Shown: in pieces, positions 25,809 through 34,870 of the stretch | How the letters are laid out: each line of letters starts with the position of its first letter | How positions within the stretch are numbered: the stretch's first letter is position 1 | Assembly: GCA_016720075.1 (NCBI GenBank) | Contig: JADJXW010000001.1 | Location: forward strand, 558,001-622,000 | Direction: 5' to 3' | Length of the DNA stretch: 64,000 nucleotides | DNA from: Pseudomonadota bacterium | GTDB lineage: Bacteria > Pseudomonadota > Gammaproteobacteria > Steroidobacterales > Steroidobacteraceae | Program-made: the position numbers and the translations under genes | The notes under the pieces: model-generated | What the model saw: only the letters and a program-made list of their open reading frames with translations | Database searches by the model: none | What the model was told of the DNA's origin: nothing

Positions 25809-26745
25809 TGCCCCCGAAATTCGTGTAGTGGGCCTGCAGGCCCTTGGCGACGTCATAAAGGAACTTGCCGGGATCCTGGAAACGGCGGCTGACTTCGTTC
25901 ATCACGCCGGCATCCAGCATGTCCTTGGCGCTGCGGCCGTGCGCGGTGAGATCGGCGGTGCGCTCGTAGAGCTTGGTCATCATGTCGCGCTCGGCCTGCA
26001 GTTCGGCGCGCGACATCACCGGTCCGTACGCCGGAACCACGCGCGTCTGGTCATTGACCAGTTCCAGCAGGTCGTCCATGGCGTCCACCCGTCCGCCCAG
26101 CCAGCCGCCGGCGTACCAGTCGAGGGCGGGATCGCGCAGTGGCGAGACCACGTCGCCCGTGCACAGCACATTGGAGTCGCGGAAGAACACATAGGCGTCG
26201 CCGCGCGTGTGCGCCTCGAGCAGGTAACCGAACTCGACGCGCTCGCTGCCGGCCTTGATCTCGCCGCGGCCGCGGAACGTGACCGTGGGAACGGCTTCCT
26301 TCGGAGGTGCCTTCACCCAGCGGTCCTCCGCGGGCAGGTAGTAGTCCGCTGCCAGCCACTGCTTCGTGATGGTGTGCGCGTGGATCTCGGTGCCGGATTT
26401 CGCGAACTGCGCGTTGCCGCCGGTCTGGTCGGCGTGATAGTGCGTATTGAACAGCGTGCGCACCGGGTTGCCGCCCAGCGCGGACTTCACCGCGCGAGCC
26501 ATGCCCTGCGCGCCGCTATCCACCAGCATCAGGCCATCGCCCGCGTCGAGCACTGTCACATTGCCGGGCACGCCGGCGATCACGCTGACACGGCCAGCCA
26601 CAGGTGTCCTTGAGACCGCGCCGGCGCGCGGCGTCGAGGCTCTTGCCGGCGTCTGCTGGCAGCCCGCAAGACCACCCAACAGCGGCAGGGCGCCAAGTCC
26701 GGCAAGCCCCAGCGACGAGCGGAGAAATTCTCTGCGATCAGCCAT
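25798..26745 (-). CDS. Tat-exported MBL-fold protein with altered metal ligands
   Basis: A 315-residue protein starting MADRREFLRSSLGLAGLG, a twin-arginine-like signal that ends in a lipobox-like LAGC. The MBL core is present, but key ligands differ. The first motif reads HYHADQ instead of HxHxDH, and the last reads VPAYGPVM, replacing the usual final His. LEAHTRGD and CTGDVVSP still supply a His and an Asp. Such a site may hold one metal or none, as in some quinoprotein-relay proteins (SoxH-like). It is in the DUF1592/DUF1552/ankyrin set, 2 bases after the DUF1552 gene. Confidence 0.8.
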   Translation of the reverse strand: MADRREFLRSSLGLAGLGALPLLGGLAGCQQTPARASTPRAGAVSRTPVAGRVSVIAGVPGNVTVLDAGDGLMLVDSGAQGMARAVKSALGGNPVRTLFNTHYHADQTGGNAQFAKSGTEIHAHTITKQWLAADYYLPAEDRWVKAPPKEAVPTVTFRGRGEIKAGSERVEFGYLLEAHTRGDAYVFFRDSNVLCTGDVVSPLRDPALDWYAGGWLGGRVDAMDDLLELVNDQTRVVPAYGPVMSRAELQAERDMMTKLYERTADLTAHGRSAKDMLDAGVMNEVSRRFQDPGKFLYDVAKGLQAHYTNFGGNVV

Positions 26746-26747
26746 GT

Positions 26748-28091
26748 TCAGACCTCGGACAGAAGGCCGGTGCTGTTGCCGAAGCTCGGCTGCGGGATGC
26801 CGAGTTTCTCGAGCATGGTCAGGTGCAGGTTGGCCAGCGGCGTCTTCTCGGGCAGCACCAGGTTCTTGCCGCCCACGTGCTTGCCATTGGCGCCGCCCAC
26901 CAGCACTTCTGGCAGCGGGTAGTTGTCGTGCGCATTGCTGTTGCCCATGTTCGAGCCATACAGGAACAGCGACCGATCGAGCACGCTGCCGTCGCCTTCC
27001 TTCGCATCGGCGAGCTTCTTGATGAAGCCCGCGAAGCGCTCCATGTGGTAGCGCTGGATGCGCTGCAGCTCGGCGATGCGCTCGCGCTGGTTCGCATGGT
27101 GACTGACGGGATGGAAGCCACCCGCCACGCGCAGGTTCGGATAGGGCCGGTCGGTGCCTTCCGCGGCCATCACGAAGGTGGCCACGCGCGTGAGGTCGGC
27201 CTGGTAGGCCAGCGCGATCAGGTCGAACATCATCGTCAGCTGCTTGTCGAAATCCTCCAGCTCGCCCACGGGCGCGTCCGGCACCTGCATTCCCGACAGA
27301 TCGCGCGAGCTTGCCATGCTCACGCGGCGCTCCAGTTCACGCACGGTGTCCAGGTAGTCCGACAGCGCTCGCTGGTCACCGGGGCCCAGGTCCCGCTTCA
27401 GGTCGTTGGTGCGCTCGCTGATCATGTCCAGGATGCTGGCATTCTTGCGCAGCAGCGCATCGCGCTCGGCCGCGGTGTCGCCCTCGCCCATGAGCTGGAT
27501 GAACACCTTGCGCGGGTTGTATTCCATCGGCAGCGGCTTGTTGGGCGCGGCGTAGGAAGTAGTGACGGCATAGAAGCTGCCATTGCCGGCCGCGATCTGC
27601 ACCGTGGTTTCGGCGGCCAGTTCCAGCGACGGCAGCGCGGTCTGCTGGCCCAGCTTCTGCGCGATGACCTGGTCGAGCGTGGTGGCGAGGCTGGCGCCCT
27701 TGGCGGCGGTGTCCGGCCGCACGCACGACAGCCAGGTGGCGGGATTCAGCGTATGCACCGAGCCCTGCGCCACGATGTTTTCGATGTTGTCGAAAGTGGT
27801 GACGTATCGCTTGTAGGGATCGAGAGGCGAGAGCGTGGCGCCCAGCTTGTAGTCCGCGCCCTTGCCGGTCGAAGACCAGGTGTCGACTTCCTTGCCGAAC
27901 ACCGTGTTGTTCATGATGGCGCCATGCGGCAGGTAGAAGAACCCGGCACGGGTCCTGAGCTTCGCCGCGGTCTGCGACCACGCGGTACCGGCCGGCACCA
28001 TCGCATCGAGGAAGGGCAGGCCCAGCGCCACGCTGCCGCCGCGGATGAAGGTGCGTCGGGACAGGTGCTTCTTGGTCAGGAACGTCGCCAT
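26748..28091 (-). CDS. DUF1552 Tat-exported protein
   Basis: A 447-residue protein starting with a twin-arginine signal (SRRTFIRGGSVALGLPFLD). The segments FYLPHGAIMNN near the start, MGNSNAHDNYPLPEVLVGG and FGNSTGLLSEV at the end match DUF1552, a family almost always next to DUF1592-type cytochrome c proteins and common in Planctomycetes and some Proteobacteria. No enzymatic activity is known. It sits between the DUF1592 gene (10-base gap) and the MBL gene (2 bases), in one operon. Confidence 0.9.
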   Translation of the reverse strand: MATFLTKKHLSRRTFIRGGSVALGLPFLDAMVPAGTAWSQTAAKLRTRAGFFYLPHGAIMNNTVFGKEVDTWSSTGKGADYKLGATLSPLDPYKRYVTTFDNIENIVAQGSVHTLNPATWLSCVRPDTAAKGASLATTLDQVIAQKLGQQTALPSLELAAETTVQIAAGNGSFYAVTTSYAAPNKPLPMEYNPRKVFIQLMGEGDTAAERDALLRKNASILDMISERTNDLKRDLGPGDQRALSDYLDTVRELERRVSMASSRDLSGMQVPDAPVGELEDFDKQLTMMFDLIALAYQADLTRVATFVMAAEGTDRPYPNLRVAGGFHPVSHHANQRERIAELQRIQRYHMERFAGFIKKLADAKEGDGSVLDRSLFLYGSNMGNSNAHDNYPLPEVLVGGANGKHVGGKNLVLPEKTPLANLHLTMLEKLGIPQPSFGNSTGLLSEV

Positions 28092-28101
28092 TTCTTTTCC
28101 C

Positions 28102-30546
28102 TCAGGGATTCTTCGCCACGGTGGGGCTGGAGTGCGGCTCGCCTTCTTCGGGGCCCTGGTGCCGGAACGCGTCGCTGTTCACGACGCCCAGCACCAGGTC
28201 GTTGAAGCGGTAGCGACCGCTTTCCGCTGCCTTGACGATCTGCCGCACCTGCGGCATGTCGAAGTACTCCACCTCGCGGTTCAGCGCATACATCATCAGT
28301 CGCCGCGTGACCGTGGTCGGGAGCTGGTCGCCATGACTCTCGATGTAGCGGCGCAATTCCACCGGGCCGTTCATCTTCACGCCACTGGAAAGCACGGTGC
28401 TCGCATCGATCGGAGCGCGCGCAGCGGCATCCACCGTGCGCCAGCGGCCCGTGTTGTCGAAATTCTCGAGCGCGAGGCCCGGCGGGTCGATCAGGCCATG
28501 GCAGGCGTTGCAGTTGGGGTTCTGGCGATGCAATTCCAGGCGCGCGCGCACGGTGGTGGGCTTCTCGCCATCCTTCACGGCCAGGTCGGTGTTCACATTG
28601 GGTGGTGGCGGAGCGGGCGGCGTGCCGATCAGCTTCTCGAGCACCCAGCCGCCGCGCAGCACCGGCGAGGTGCGATCGCCATAGGATGTGCGCAGCAGGA
28701 ATGCGCCCTTGCCGAGAATGCCGAAGCGGTTCTCGTTGCTGAGCTTCACGCGGCGGAACTGCGGCCCATGCACGCCCGGCACGTCGTATTGCCGCGCCAG
28801 CGATTCATTGAGGAAGGTCCAGTCCGCATCCAGCAGCTCCATGACGCTGCGGTTCTCGAGCAGCACGCTGGCCAGGAACAGCCTGATCTCGGTCTCGAAA
28901 TTGCCACGCATGGCGGCATTGAATCCACCATCGGCGGGGTCGACCTTTTCCAGCTCGTCGAGGTTCAGCCACGCCAGCGCGAAATTCTCCACCAGCGTGT
29001 TGGCGCGCGGATCCTTCAGCATGCGCTCGACCTGGGTCTTCATCACGGCCGGGTCCGCCAGCTTTCTGGTCGTGGCCAGGCTGATGAGCTGCTCGTCCGG
29101 CCCCGTGTTCCACAGGAAGAACGACAGTCGCGTTGCCAGCTCCAGGTCGCTGAGCAGTCGCGGCTCGTCGGCCCGGGTCGAGGTGTTGATGGCGCGGTAC
29201 AGGAAGTCGGGGCTGGACAACACGGCGGTGACCAGTTCGGTTACCCCGGAATCGAAGCCTCCAGCCTCCGCGCGCCCTAGATCATAGAACTTCAGCAGCG
29301 TCTTCACGTCGGCATCGGTTGCCGGCCGGCGAAACGCCTGCGTGGCCATGTGCCGCGCTATCTTTTCCGCGCACGGCTTTTCTTCGGTCGCGCCCTTCGG
29401 CTGGCAGACGAATATCTTCGCCCGGCTGTCGTTCATCGACAGGCCCTGCGGCGAGAAGGGGCCCTCGATCTCGATGGCGGTCTGGATGATGGGCAGCGTG
29501 TTCACGCGGCCACCGCCGCCGAACGGACCGCCGAAGCCATTGCCCGTGGCGTCGTTGTTGAGCGCGCGCGAGCGCTCGATGTAGGTCATCACCACTTCGC
29601 GCCGGCCGGCCTTCACCTGCGCGGCACTTGCCACCTTCGACAGCAGCACCTTCTTGCCTGCCGGGCCATCACGGTCGGCGATGTCCAGGTATTCCCCGCC
29701 GCCGATTTCCTTGCGCACCACTTCGACGCCGTCGATCAGGATGACCAGCGTCGAGGGGTTTTCCGCGCCGCGCGGATACAGGCCCATGTCGAGGAAGTCT
29801 TCTTCCGGCACGTTGAAGCGGTACTCGCCATCGGCCGGGAACACGTAGTTGAACGCGATGCCGCCGCGCGCGCTGCCGCCGCGCGTTCCCAGCGGGAACT
29901 GCGAGGCATTGGCCTGCATGGCGGGAATCGTCACCTTGGCCATCTTCGGCGTGGGCTCGCCCACGGCCAGCCGCGCCGCGCGGCGCGCCGCCGAGAGGTA
30001 CTGCTCCATGAACGAGGGCGACACCGCCAGCGCGCCGGCGATGTTGTTGAAGCCTTCCACCTCGATCTCGGTGGGAAGCGTCTGCTTCGGATCGATGTCC
30101 ACGCCGATCAGCGCCTTGACCGTGCGGGCGAACTCGGTGCGGTTCAGGCGCTGGATGGGAACGTGACCGATGCGGCGCACCTTCGGGTCGCTGTCGATGG
30201 TGGTTTCCAGGTACTTCACGAAGGCGTCGACTTCGGACTGGCCCGGCTGGTTCTGGCCCGCGGGTGGCATCAGGCGTCCACGCAGCTTGGTGATGGTCTT
30301 TTCCCAGACCTGCGGGTCTTCACCCACATGGCCCACATCCACGGTGTCGAAGGCCAGGCTGCCCGCCCAGTCATCCGCGTTGTGGCACTTGCTGCAGTAG
30401 TCGCCCAGCAGGTTGCCGAAGGTCTTTGCCGGATCGGCCGCCTCGGCGCCGATCACCCCACCGGCGCCCAGCCCGGAGAGGACCAGGGTCAGTGCGCCAG
30501 AGACCCCATGAAGCGCCTTCCCGAATGATGCTTTGCGTGTGCCCAT
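28102..30546 (-). CDS. DUF1592-type di-heme c protein
   Basis: ATG at 30546 (MGTRKASFGK) gives 814 residues with a signal region near residue 10-37. Two heme c motifs are visible: CSKCH at 51-55 and CNACH at 679-683. Between them the order matches the DUF1587/DUF1592/DUF1588/DUF1585 set: RLNRTEFARTVKALIG, a jelly-roll-like middle, SFFLWNTGPD, then LPTTVTRRLMMYALNRE near the end. In planctomycetes these are called PSD domain proteins. It may pass electrons in the periplasm, but the donor and acceptor are unknown. It leads the four-gene module with the DUF1552, MBL and ankyrin genes. Confidence 0.9.
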   Translation of the reverse strand: MGTRKASFGKALHGVSGALTLVLSGLGAGGVIGAEAADPAKTFGNLLGDYCSKCHNADDWAGSLAFDTVDVGHVGEDPQVWEKTITKLRGRLMPPAGQNQPGQSEVDAFVKYLETTIDSDPKVRRIGHVPIQRLNRTEFARTVKALIGVDIDPKQTLPTEIEVEGFNNIAGALAVSPSFMEQYLSAARRAARLAVGEPTPKMAKVTIPAMQANASQFPLGTRGGSARGGIAFNYVFPADGEYRFNVPEEDFLDMGLYPRGAENPSTLVILIDGVEVVRKEIGGGEYLDIADRDGPAGKKVLLSKVASAAQVKAGRREVVMTYIERSRALNNDATGNGFGGPFGGGGRVNTLPIIQTAIEIEGPFSPQGLSMNDSRAKIFVCQPKGATEEKPCAEKIARHMATQAFRRPATDADVKTLLKFYDLGRAEAGGFDSGVTELVTAVLSSPDFLYRAINTSTRADEPRLLSDLELATRLSFFLWNTGPDEQLISLATTRKLADPAVMKTQVERMLKDPRANTLVENFALAWLNLDELEKVDPADGGFNAAMRGNFETEIRLFLASVLLENRSVMELLDADWTFLNESLARQYDVPGVHGPQFRRVKLSNENRFGILGKGAFLLRTSYGDRTSPVLRGGWVLEKLIGTPPAPPPPNVNTDLAVKDGEKPTTVRARLELHRQNPNCNACHGLIDPPGLALENFDNTGRWRTVDAAARAPIDASTVLSSGVKMNGPVELRRYIESHGDQLPTTVTRRLMMYALNREVEYFDMPQVRQIVKAAESGRYRFNDLVLGVVNSDAFRHQGPEEGEPHSSPTVAKNP

Positions 30547-30723
30547 CTGGCTCAAATCCCCCTCGACCGAGTGCTGCAAGATAGGGGATAGCCCTGGCCC
30601 AGTCCATCGCGCCAGCGGCGCCGTCCGGCCTATTCCCCGCACCCGATTGGACAGCGCCGCCAAGCGAAAATTCCGCGCGATTCCAGATTACGTCGCAGGG
30701 GCGCCCGTACGGGGCGAAGCGCT

Positions 30724-31206
30724 TCAGAGCAGAGCTGTCAGGTCCGGCGCGGTCCGGGACAGCGCGTCGCGCGCGGCGGCGGCGTCGCGCAGGAAGGAGA
30801 AGTCCTCGAAGTCGAAACCCGGCGCGACGGTGCAGCCGCACAACGCGTAGTCGCCCCGCGGCCTTGCGGCCTGCCACCAGCCCGCGGGAACCGTCAGGGC
30901 GGGCTCGCGGCCCACGGCCACGCCGCCAAGCATGCGCCGATCGATGCGGCTGCAGTCCGGCGGCGCGAGCAACAGCTCCAGCGCATCGCCTTCGTACCAG
31001 TTCCACACTTCATCTGACTGCACGCGGTGCCAGGCGCTGAAGCCACCGGCTGCCAACAGGAAGTAGATGGTGGTGATGGCGCTGCGCTCGGGTCGGGCGC
31101 CGCCGATGACCCGCTGGGGCGAGCGCCAGGTTTCCCGATAGAAGCCGCCTTCGGGATGTGGCGCCAGGCGCAGCGTGGCTATCAGTTCGCGCGCGCGCGG
31201 GTGCAT
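30724..31206 (-). CDS. Cupin_5 (DUF985) family protein
   Basis: A 160-residue cytoplasmic protein. HPEGGFYRETWRSP, FSAWHRVQSDEVWNWYEGDAL and VPAGWWQAARP are the usual DUF985 cupin signatures, with the metal-binding His/Glu set. A known relative (YML079w) is structurally a cupin, but its substrate is uncertain. The start lies immediately after the apt stop, so they probably share a transcript. Confidence 0.88.
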   Translation of the reverse strand: MHPRARELIATLRLAPHPEGGFYRETWRSPQRVIGGARPERSAITTIYFLLAAGGFSAWHRVQSDEVWNWYEGDALELLLAPPDCSRIDRRMLGGVAVGREPALTVPAGWWQAARPRGDYALCGCTVAPGFDFEDFSFLRDAAAARDALSRTAPDLTALL

Positions 31207-31710
31207 TCAGTAGTGCAGCGCCGCGCGCACGGCCATGTCGCTGCAGCGCAAATCGGGAGCAAGACCCAGGTCGACGAGCGCCAGAATCGCCACCGGCGTG
31301 TAGCCCGTACTGGCGCACAGCTGCACGGCCGCGGCCATCGTGCCGCCGGTGGCCAGCACGTCGTCCACGACGACCAGGCGCCCCGTGCCGTGCTGCATCT
31401 CGAGCGTGGCCGCGCCGTACTCGAGGCTGTAGGAGAGGCTTGCGACCGGCGGGGGCAGCTTTCCCTGCTTGCGGATGGGAATGAATCCCTTGCCGCGTTT
31501 CAGCGCCAGCGCGGCGCCCAGGATGAATCCGCGGGACTCGATGCCGGCGACGGCCTCGATGCTGTCCCATTCGGCTTCGGACAGCAGGGCGTCGAGCGCG
31601 GTGATCGTGGGCGCAAACCGGGTCCGCAGCAGCGGCATGATGTCGCGGAACAGGATCCCGGGCCGGGGGAAGTCCGGCACGGCTGCAATATGGGATTTCA
31701 GTTCGGTCAT
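31207..31710 (-). CDS. apt: Adenine phosphoribosyltransferase
   Basis: ATG at 31710 gives 167 residues, normal for Apt. It has FPRPGILFRDIMPLL at the N-terminus, ESRGFILGAALA, and the PRPP-binding VVVDDVLATGGTM motif. It salvages adenine with PRPP to AMP in the cytoplasm. It is divergent from the SDR at 31775 and followed directly by the cupin gene. The C-terminal TAL-like ending is shorter than in E. coli, but the core is complete. Confidence 0.93.
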   Translation of the reverse strand: MTELKSHIAAVPDFPRPGILFRDIMPLLRTRFAPTITALDALLSEAEWDSIEAVAGIESRGFILGAALALKRGKGFIPIRKQGKLPPPVASLSYSLEYGAATLEMQHGTGRLVVVDDVLATGGTMAAAVQLCASTGYTPVAILALVDLGLAPDLRCSDMAVRAALHY

Positions 31711-31774
31711 TCGCACTCGACGGATCGCGCACGCGAATTCTACACTGGGGCCAGAACAGTCCGTGGGGAGTCCA

Positions 31775-32563
31775 ATGAGCCGGCATGCCGACAGGTCCAT
31801 CATCGTCACCGGCGCCGCGGGTGCGATCGGCTTTGCCACCTGTGAAATCCTGGCGCGGGAAGGCGCCCGGCTCATGATGGTGGACATCAACGCGCCCCGC
31901 CTGAACGAGCGGGCAACGCAGTTGCGCGCCAGTGGCGCTCGCGTCGAAACCTGCGCCGCGGACTGCGGCGAGGAAACCGAGGTGCGGCGCTACGCGGCCG
32001 AAACCGTGAAGGCTTTCGGGCGCATCGACGGCTTCTTCAACAACGCCGGGGTCGAGGGTGCGCTGGCGCCCACGCACGAATATGACGTCGCCGAGTTCGA
32101 TCGTCTGATGCGGGTGAACCTGCGTGGCGTGTTCCTGGGCCTGAGGCATGTGCTGCCCGACATGGTGCGCCGCGGTTCGGGTGCGGTGGTGAACATGGCC
32201 TCCATTGGCAGCGAGCGGGGGCTTGCGGGCGCCTGCGCCTACAACGCCACCAAGCACGGCGTTGTGGGCCTCACGCGAACGGCCGCCAGTGAAGTGGCGC
32301 AGAAGGGCGTGCGCGTGAACTGCGTGATGCCCGGTGTCATCGAAACGCCGCTGCTGCTCGAGGTGATCGAACAGCTGTTTCCCGGCAACGCGCAGCACGG
32401 TCTCGAGAAGCTCGGCCAGGTGGCCACGCTCAACCGCTGCGGCAAGCCGGAAGAAGTGGGCAATGTGGTTTCCTTCCTGCTCAGCGACGAGGCCAGCTAC
32501 GTCAACGGCGCCCAGTGGGAGATCGACGGCGGCGCGCTGGCAACCATCCGCAACGACATCTGA
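31775..32563 (+). CDS. SDR family oxidoreductase
   Basis: ATG at 31775, preceded by GGGGAG, gives 262 residues. It is a classical SDR: cofactor loop TGAAGAIG, NNAGVEG, catalytic Ser in NMASIGS and YNATK, and a C-terminal YVNGAQWEIDGG. This last stretch is typical for NAD(P)-dependent 3-oxoacyl or sugar/steroid alcohol dehydrogenases. The substrate is unknown. It lies between apt and the second ankyrin gene (31-base gap), so it may be co-transcribed with the latter. Confidence 0.85.
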   Translation: MSRHADRSIIVTGAAGAIGFATCEILAREGARLMMVDINAPRLNERATQLRASGARVETCAADCGEETEVRRYAAETVKAFGRIDGFFNNAGVEGALAPTHEYDVAEFDRLMRVNLRGVFLGLRHVLPDMVRRGSGAVVNMASIGSERGLAGACAYNATKHGVVGLTRTAASEVAQKGVRVNCVMPGVIETPLLLEVIEQLFPGNAQHGLEKLGQVATLNRCGKPEEVGNVVSFLLSDEASYVNGAQWEIDGGALATIRNDI

Positions 32564-32594
32564 CCCTTTCCTTCCCTGCAGTAACATCGGCAGC

Positions 32595-34139
32595 ATGCAT
32601 ATCCGAAGTCTCCCGTTCCTTCTGCTGGCGGCCCTGTCGCCGCTGGCCTCCACTGCCGTGGAACTTCCCGACCTGGTGAAGTCCGGCGAGCATGCCGCCG
32701 CCCTCGAGGCCATCGGCTCGGGCGCGAACGTCAATGCGGTGCATCCGGATGGCACCTCGGCGCTGCTTTGGGCGGTGCATCGCATAGACCATGAAGTGGC
32801 CGAGGCGCTGCTGGCTCGCGGCGCGAATCCCGATGCCCGCAATTCGCTGGGCACATCGCCGCTGTGCGAGGCCGTGGCCATCGGCGACGAGCGGCTCGTG
32901 GGCCTGCTGCTCAAGGCCGGCGCCGATCCGAACCAGGGCAACAACGATGAACAGACGCCGCTGATGATCGCGGCGCGCATCGGATCGTTGCCACTGGCGC
33001 AGATGCTGGTGAAGGCTGGCGCCCACGTAAACGAGCGCGAACGGTACCGCGGCCAGACCGCGCTGATGTGGGCGGTTGCCTCGAGCAGCGTCGAGGTGGT
33101 GGATTTCCTGATCCGCCAGAAGGCCGATGTGGATGCGCGCGCGACGATCAACGACTGGGGCAACCAGATCACTTCCGAGCCGCGCGCCCAGTACCGTCCC
33201 GCAGGGGGGCTTACGCCGCTGCTGTACGCCACCCGATCCGGATGCCTTGAATGCGCAAGGTCGCTGCTGAAGGGCGGCGCAGACATCAACCGCCCGACCC
33301 CGGAAGGCGTCACGCCGCTGATGAACGCCATCGACAACAATGGCTACGCGATCGCCGGCCTGCTGCTCGACCAGGGCGCCAATCCGCACATCGCCGACTG
33401 GTGGGGGCGCACCGCGCTGTACCTGGCGGCGGACATGCGCACCCGTGGCGTCGCGCGCGGCGCGCCCGCCGAGTTCCGCTCGGCCGAAGGGGCCGCGCCG
33501 CGACAGCCGCAATCCGGCGCGCTGCAGTTGGCGCAGCGTCTACTGGCGCTGGGCGTCGATCCGAATACGCAGCTGAACATGCACCGTCCCTTCCGGGGCC
33601 GGTTTGCCGACGACCTGCTGACCACGGGCTGCTCGCCGCTGCTGCGCGCCGCGCTCTCGGTGGACCGCGAGATGGTCGACCTGCTGCTGAAAAACGGCGC
33701 GCTGCCGGACCTGCCCAATGTGATGGGCGTGACGCCGCTGATGGCCGCGGCCGGCGTGGGAGCGACGCGCGGCGTGGTGGTGGGCATGGGGCCGATCGCC
33801 GGTTCCGATCCGGAGGAAAACGCCCTGGCCGTCATCTCGCTGCTGCTCAAGGCTGGCGCCGATGTGAATGCAACCATCACCGATACCAGCAGCCGCACCG
33901 CGGTCATAGCGCGCCCCAGTTCCATGACCGATCGCCAGGGACAGACGGCCCTGTATGGGGCCATCGGCCAGAACTGGACGCGTGTTGCCAGGCTGCTCGT
34001 CGACAATGGCGCGCGACTCGATGTGAAGGATTCAGCCGGCAAGACGCCGCTGGATGCGCTGGCCGCCAAGGCCGGTGGCCGGGACACGCCCAGCAATGAA
34101 CAGATGGTGAAGCTCATCCGCTCGCTCGTGGGCGGCTGA
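32595..34139 (+). CDS. Second exported ankyrin-repeat protein
   Basis: ATG at 32595 gives 514 residues with a Sec signal (LPFLLLAALSPLASTA). At least nine ankyrin repeats follow, such as GANVNAVH, GANPDARN, GADPNQGN, GAHVNERE, GADINRPT, GANPHIAD and GADVNATI. The stretch around TSEPRAQY and TPLLYATRSGCLEC is clearly related to the paralogue at 24114. It leads directly (26 bases) into three tandem SnoaL-like genes, with which it is probably transcribed. A role in protein binding at the envelope is inferred. Confidence 0.88.
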   Translation: MHIRSLPFLLLAALSPLASTAVELPDLVKSGEHAAALEAIGSGANVNAVHPDGTSALLWAVHRIDHEVAEALLARGANPDARNSLGTSPLCEAVAIGDERLVGLLLKAGADPNQGNNDEQTPLMIAARIGSLPLAQMLVKAGAHVNERERYRGQTALMWAVASSSVEVVDFLIRQKADVDARATINDWGNQITSEPRAQYRPAGGLTPLLYATRSGCLECARSLLKGGADINRPTPEGVTPLMNAIDNNGYAIAGLLLDQGANPHIADWWGRTALYLAADMRTRGVARGAPAEFRSAEGAAPRQPQSGALQLAQRLLALGVDPNTQLNMHRPFRGRFADDLLTTGCSPLLRAALSVDREMVDLLLKNGALPDLPNVMGVTPLMAAAGVGATRGVVVGMGPIAGSDPEENALAVISLLLKAGADVNATITDTSSRTAVIARPSSMTDRQGQTALYGAIGQNWTRVARLLVDNGARLDVKDSAGKTPLDALAAKAGGRDTPSNEQMVKLIRSLVGG

Positions 34140-34165
34140 AAATCGATATCCGATCCGGAGAATCC

Positions 34166-34870
34166 ATGAAACGCCTGGCACTGATTGTCCTCACGCTGGC
34201 GCTGGTGCAGCAGCCGGCATCCGCGCAGCAGCGCGGCGTTGATGCCGAAATCGACGCGCTCACGGCGCGCGTGGAAAAGCTTGAGGGAACGCGCGCCGTC
34301 AAGAAACTGCAGCGCGCCTTCGGCTACTACGTGGACCGCGGCCTCTGGGCCGATGCGGCGGACCTGTTCGCCGACGACGGCACCGTCGAGATCGGCATCG
34401 ATGGCGTGTATGCGGGCAAGGCCCGCATCCGTGAATACCTGCAGCGCCTGCACGGTGGGCAGGACGGCCTGATATATGGCCAGCTCAATGAGTGGATCAC
34501 GCTGCAGCCCGCGGTTTTCATCGCGGCCGATGGTCGCAGCGCCACGGCGCGCTGGCGCGACCAAGGCATGCTGGGTCAGTACCGCAAGCACGCCGAGTGG
34601 CGTGATGGCACCTACGAGAACACCTATGTGCGTGAAGGCGGGGTGTGGAAGATCCGCTCGCTGCATCTGTATGTGAACTTCATTGCGCCGTACGAGAAGG
34701 GCTGGGCGCGGCTGAAGCCGGCGGAAGGTCTGGCGCGCAGTGAAGCCTCGAAGGCTTTTCCACCTGATCGCGGACCCACGGTGAGTTACCAGCCGTTCCC
34801 CGACCCGCAGGTGCCGCCGTTCCAGGCGCCCAATCCCGTCACCGGCAAGCCCGTCAAAGGAGTCCGCTGA
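34166..34870 (+). CDS. SnoaL/NTF2-like exported protein, tandem copy 1
   Basis: A 234-residue protein with a Sec signal (LALVQQPASA). A short coiled coil (VDAEIDALTARVEKLEG) leads into RAFGYYVDRGLWADAADLFADDGTVEIG, the helical and beta start of a SnoaL_4/NTF2-like cone, and a C-terminal tail ending in a NPVTGKPV motif. Two paralogues follow. Its TGA stop overlaps the ATG of the next gene (TGATG). A small-molecule binding or isomerase/dehydratase activity is possible, but no catalytic residues are certain. Confidence 0.8.
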   Translation: MKRLALIVLTLALVQQPASAQQRGVDAEIDALTARVEKLEGTRAVKKLQRAFGYYVDRGLWADAADLFADDGTVEIGIDGVYAGKARIREYLQRLHGGQDGLIYGQLNEWITLQPAVFIAADGRSATARWRDQGMLGQYRKHAEWRDGTYENTYVREGGVWKIRSLHLYVNFIAPYEKGWARLKPAEGLARSEASKAFPPDRGPTVSYQPFPDPQVPPFQAPNPVTGKPVKGVR

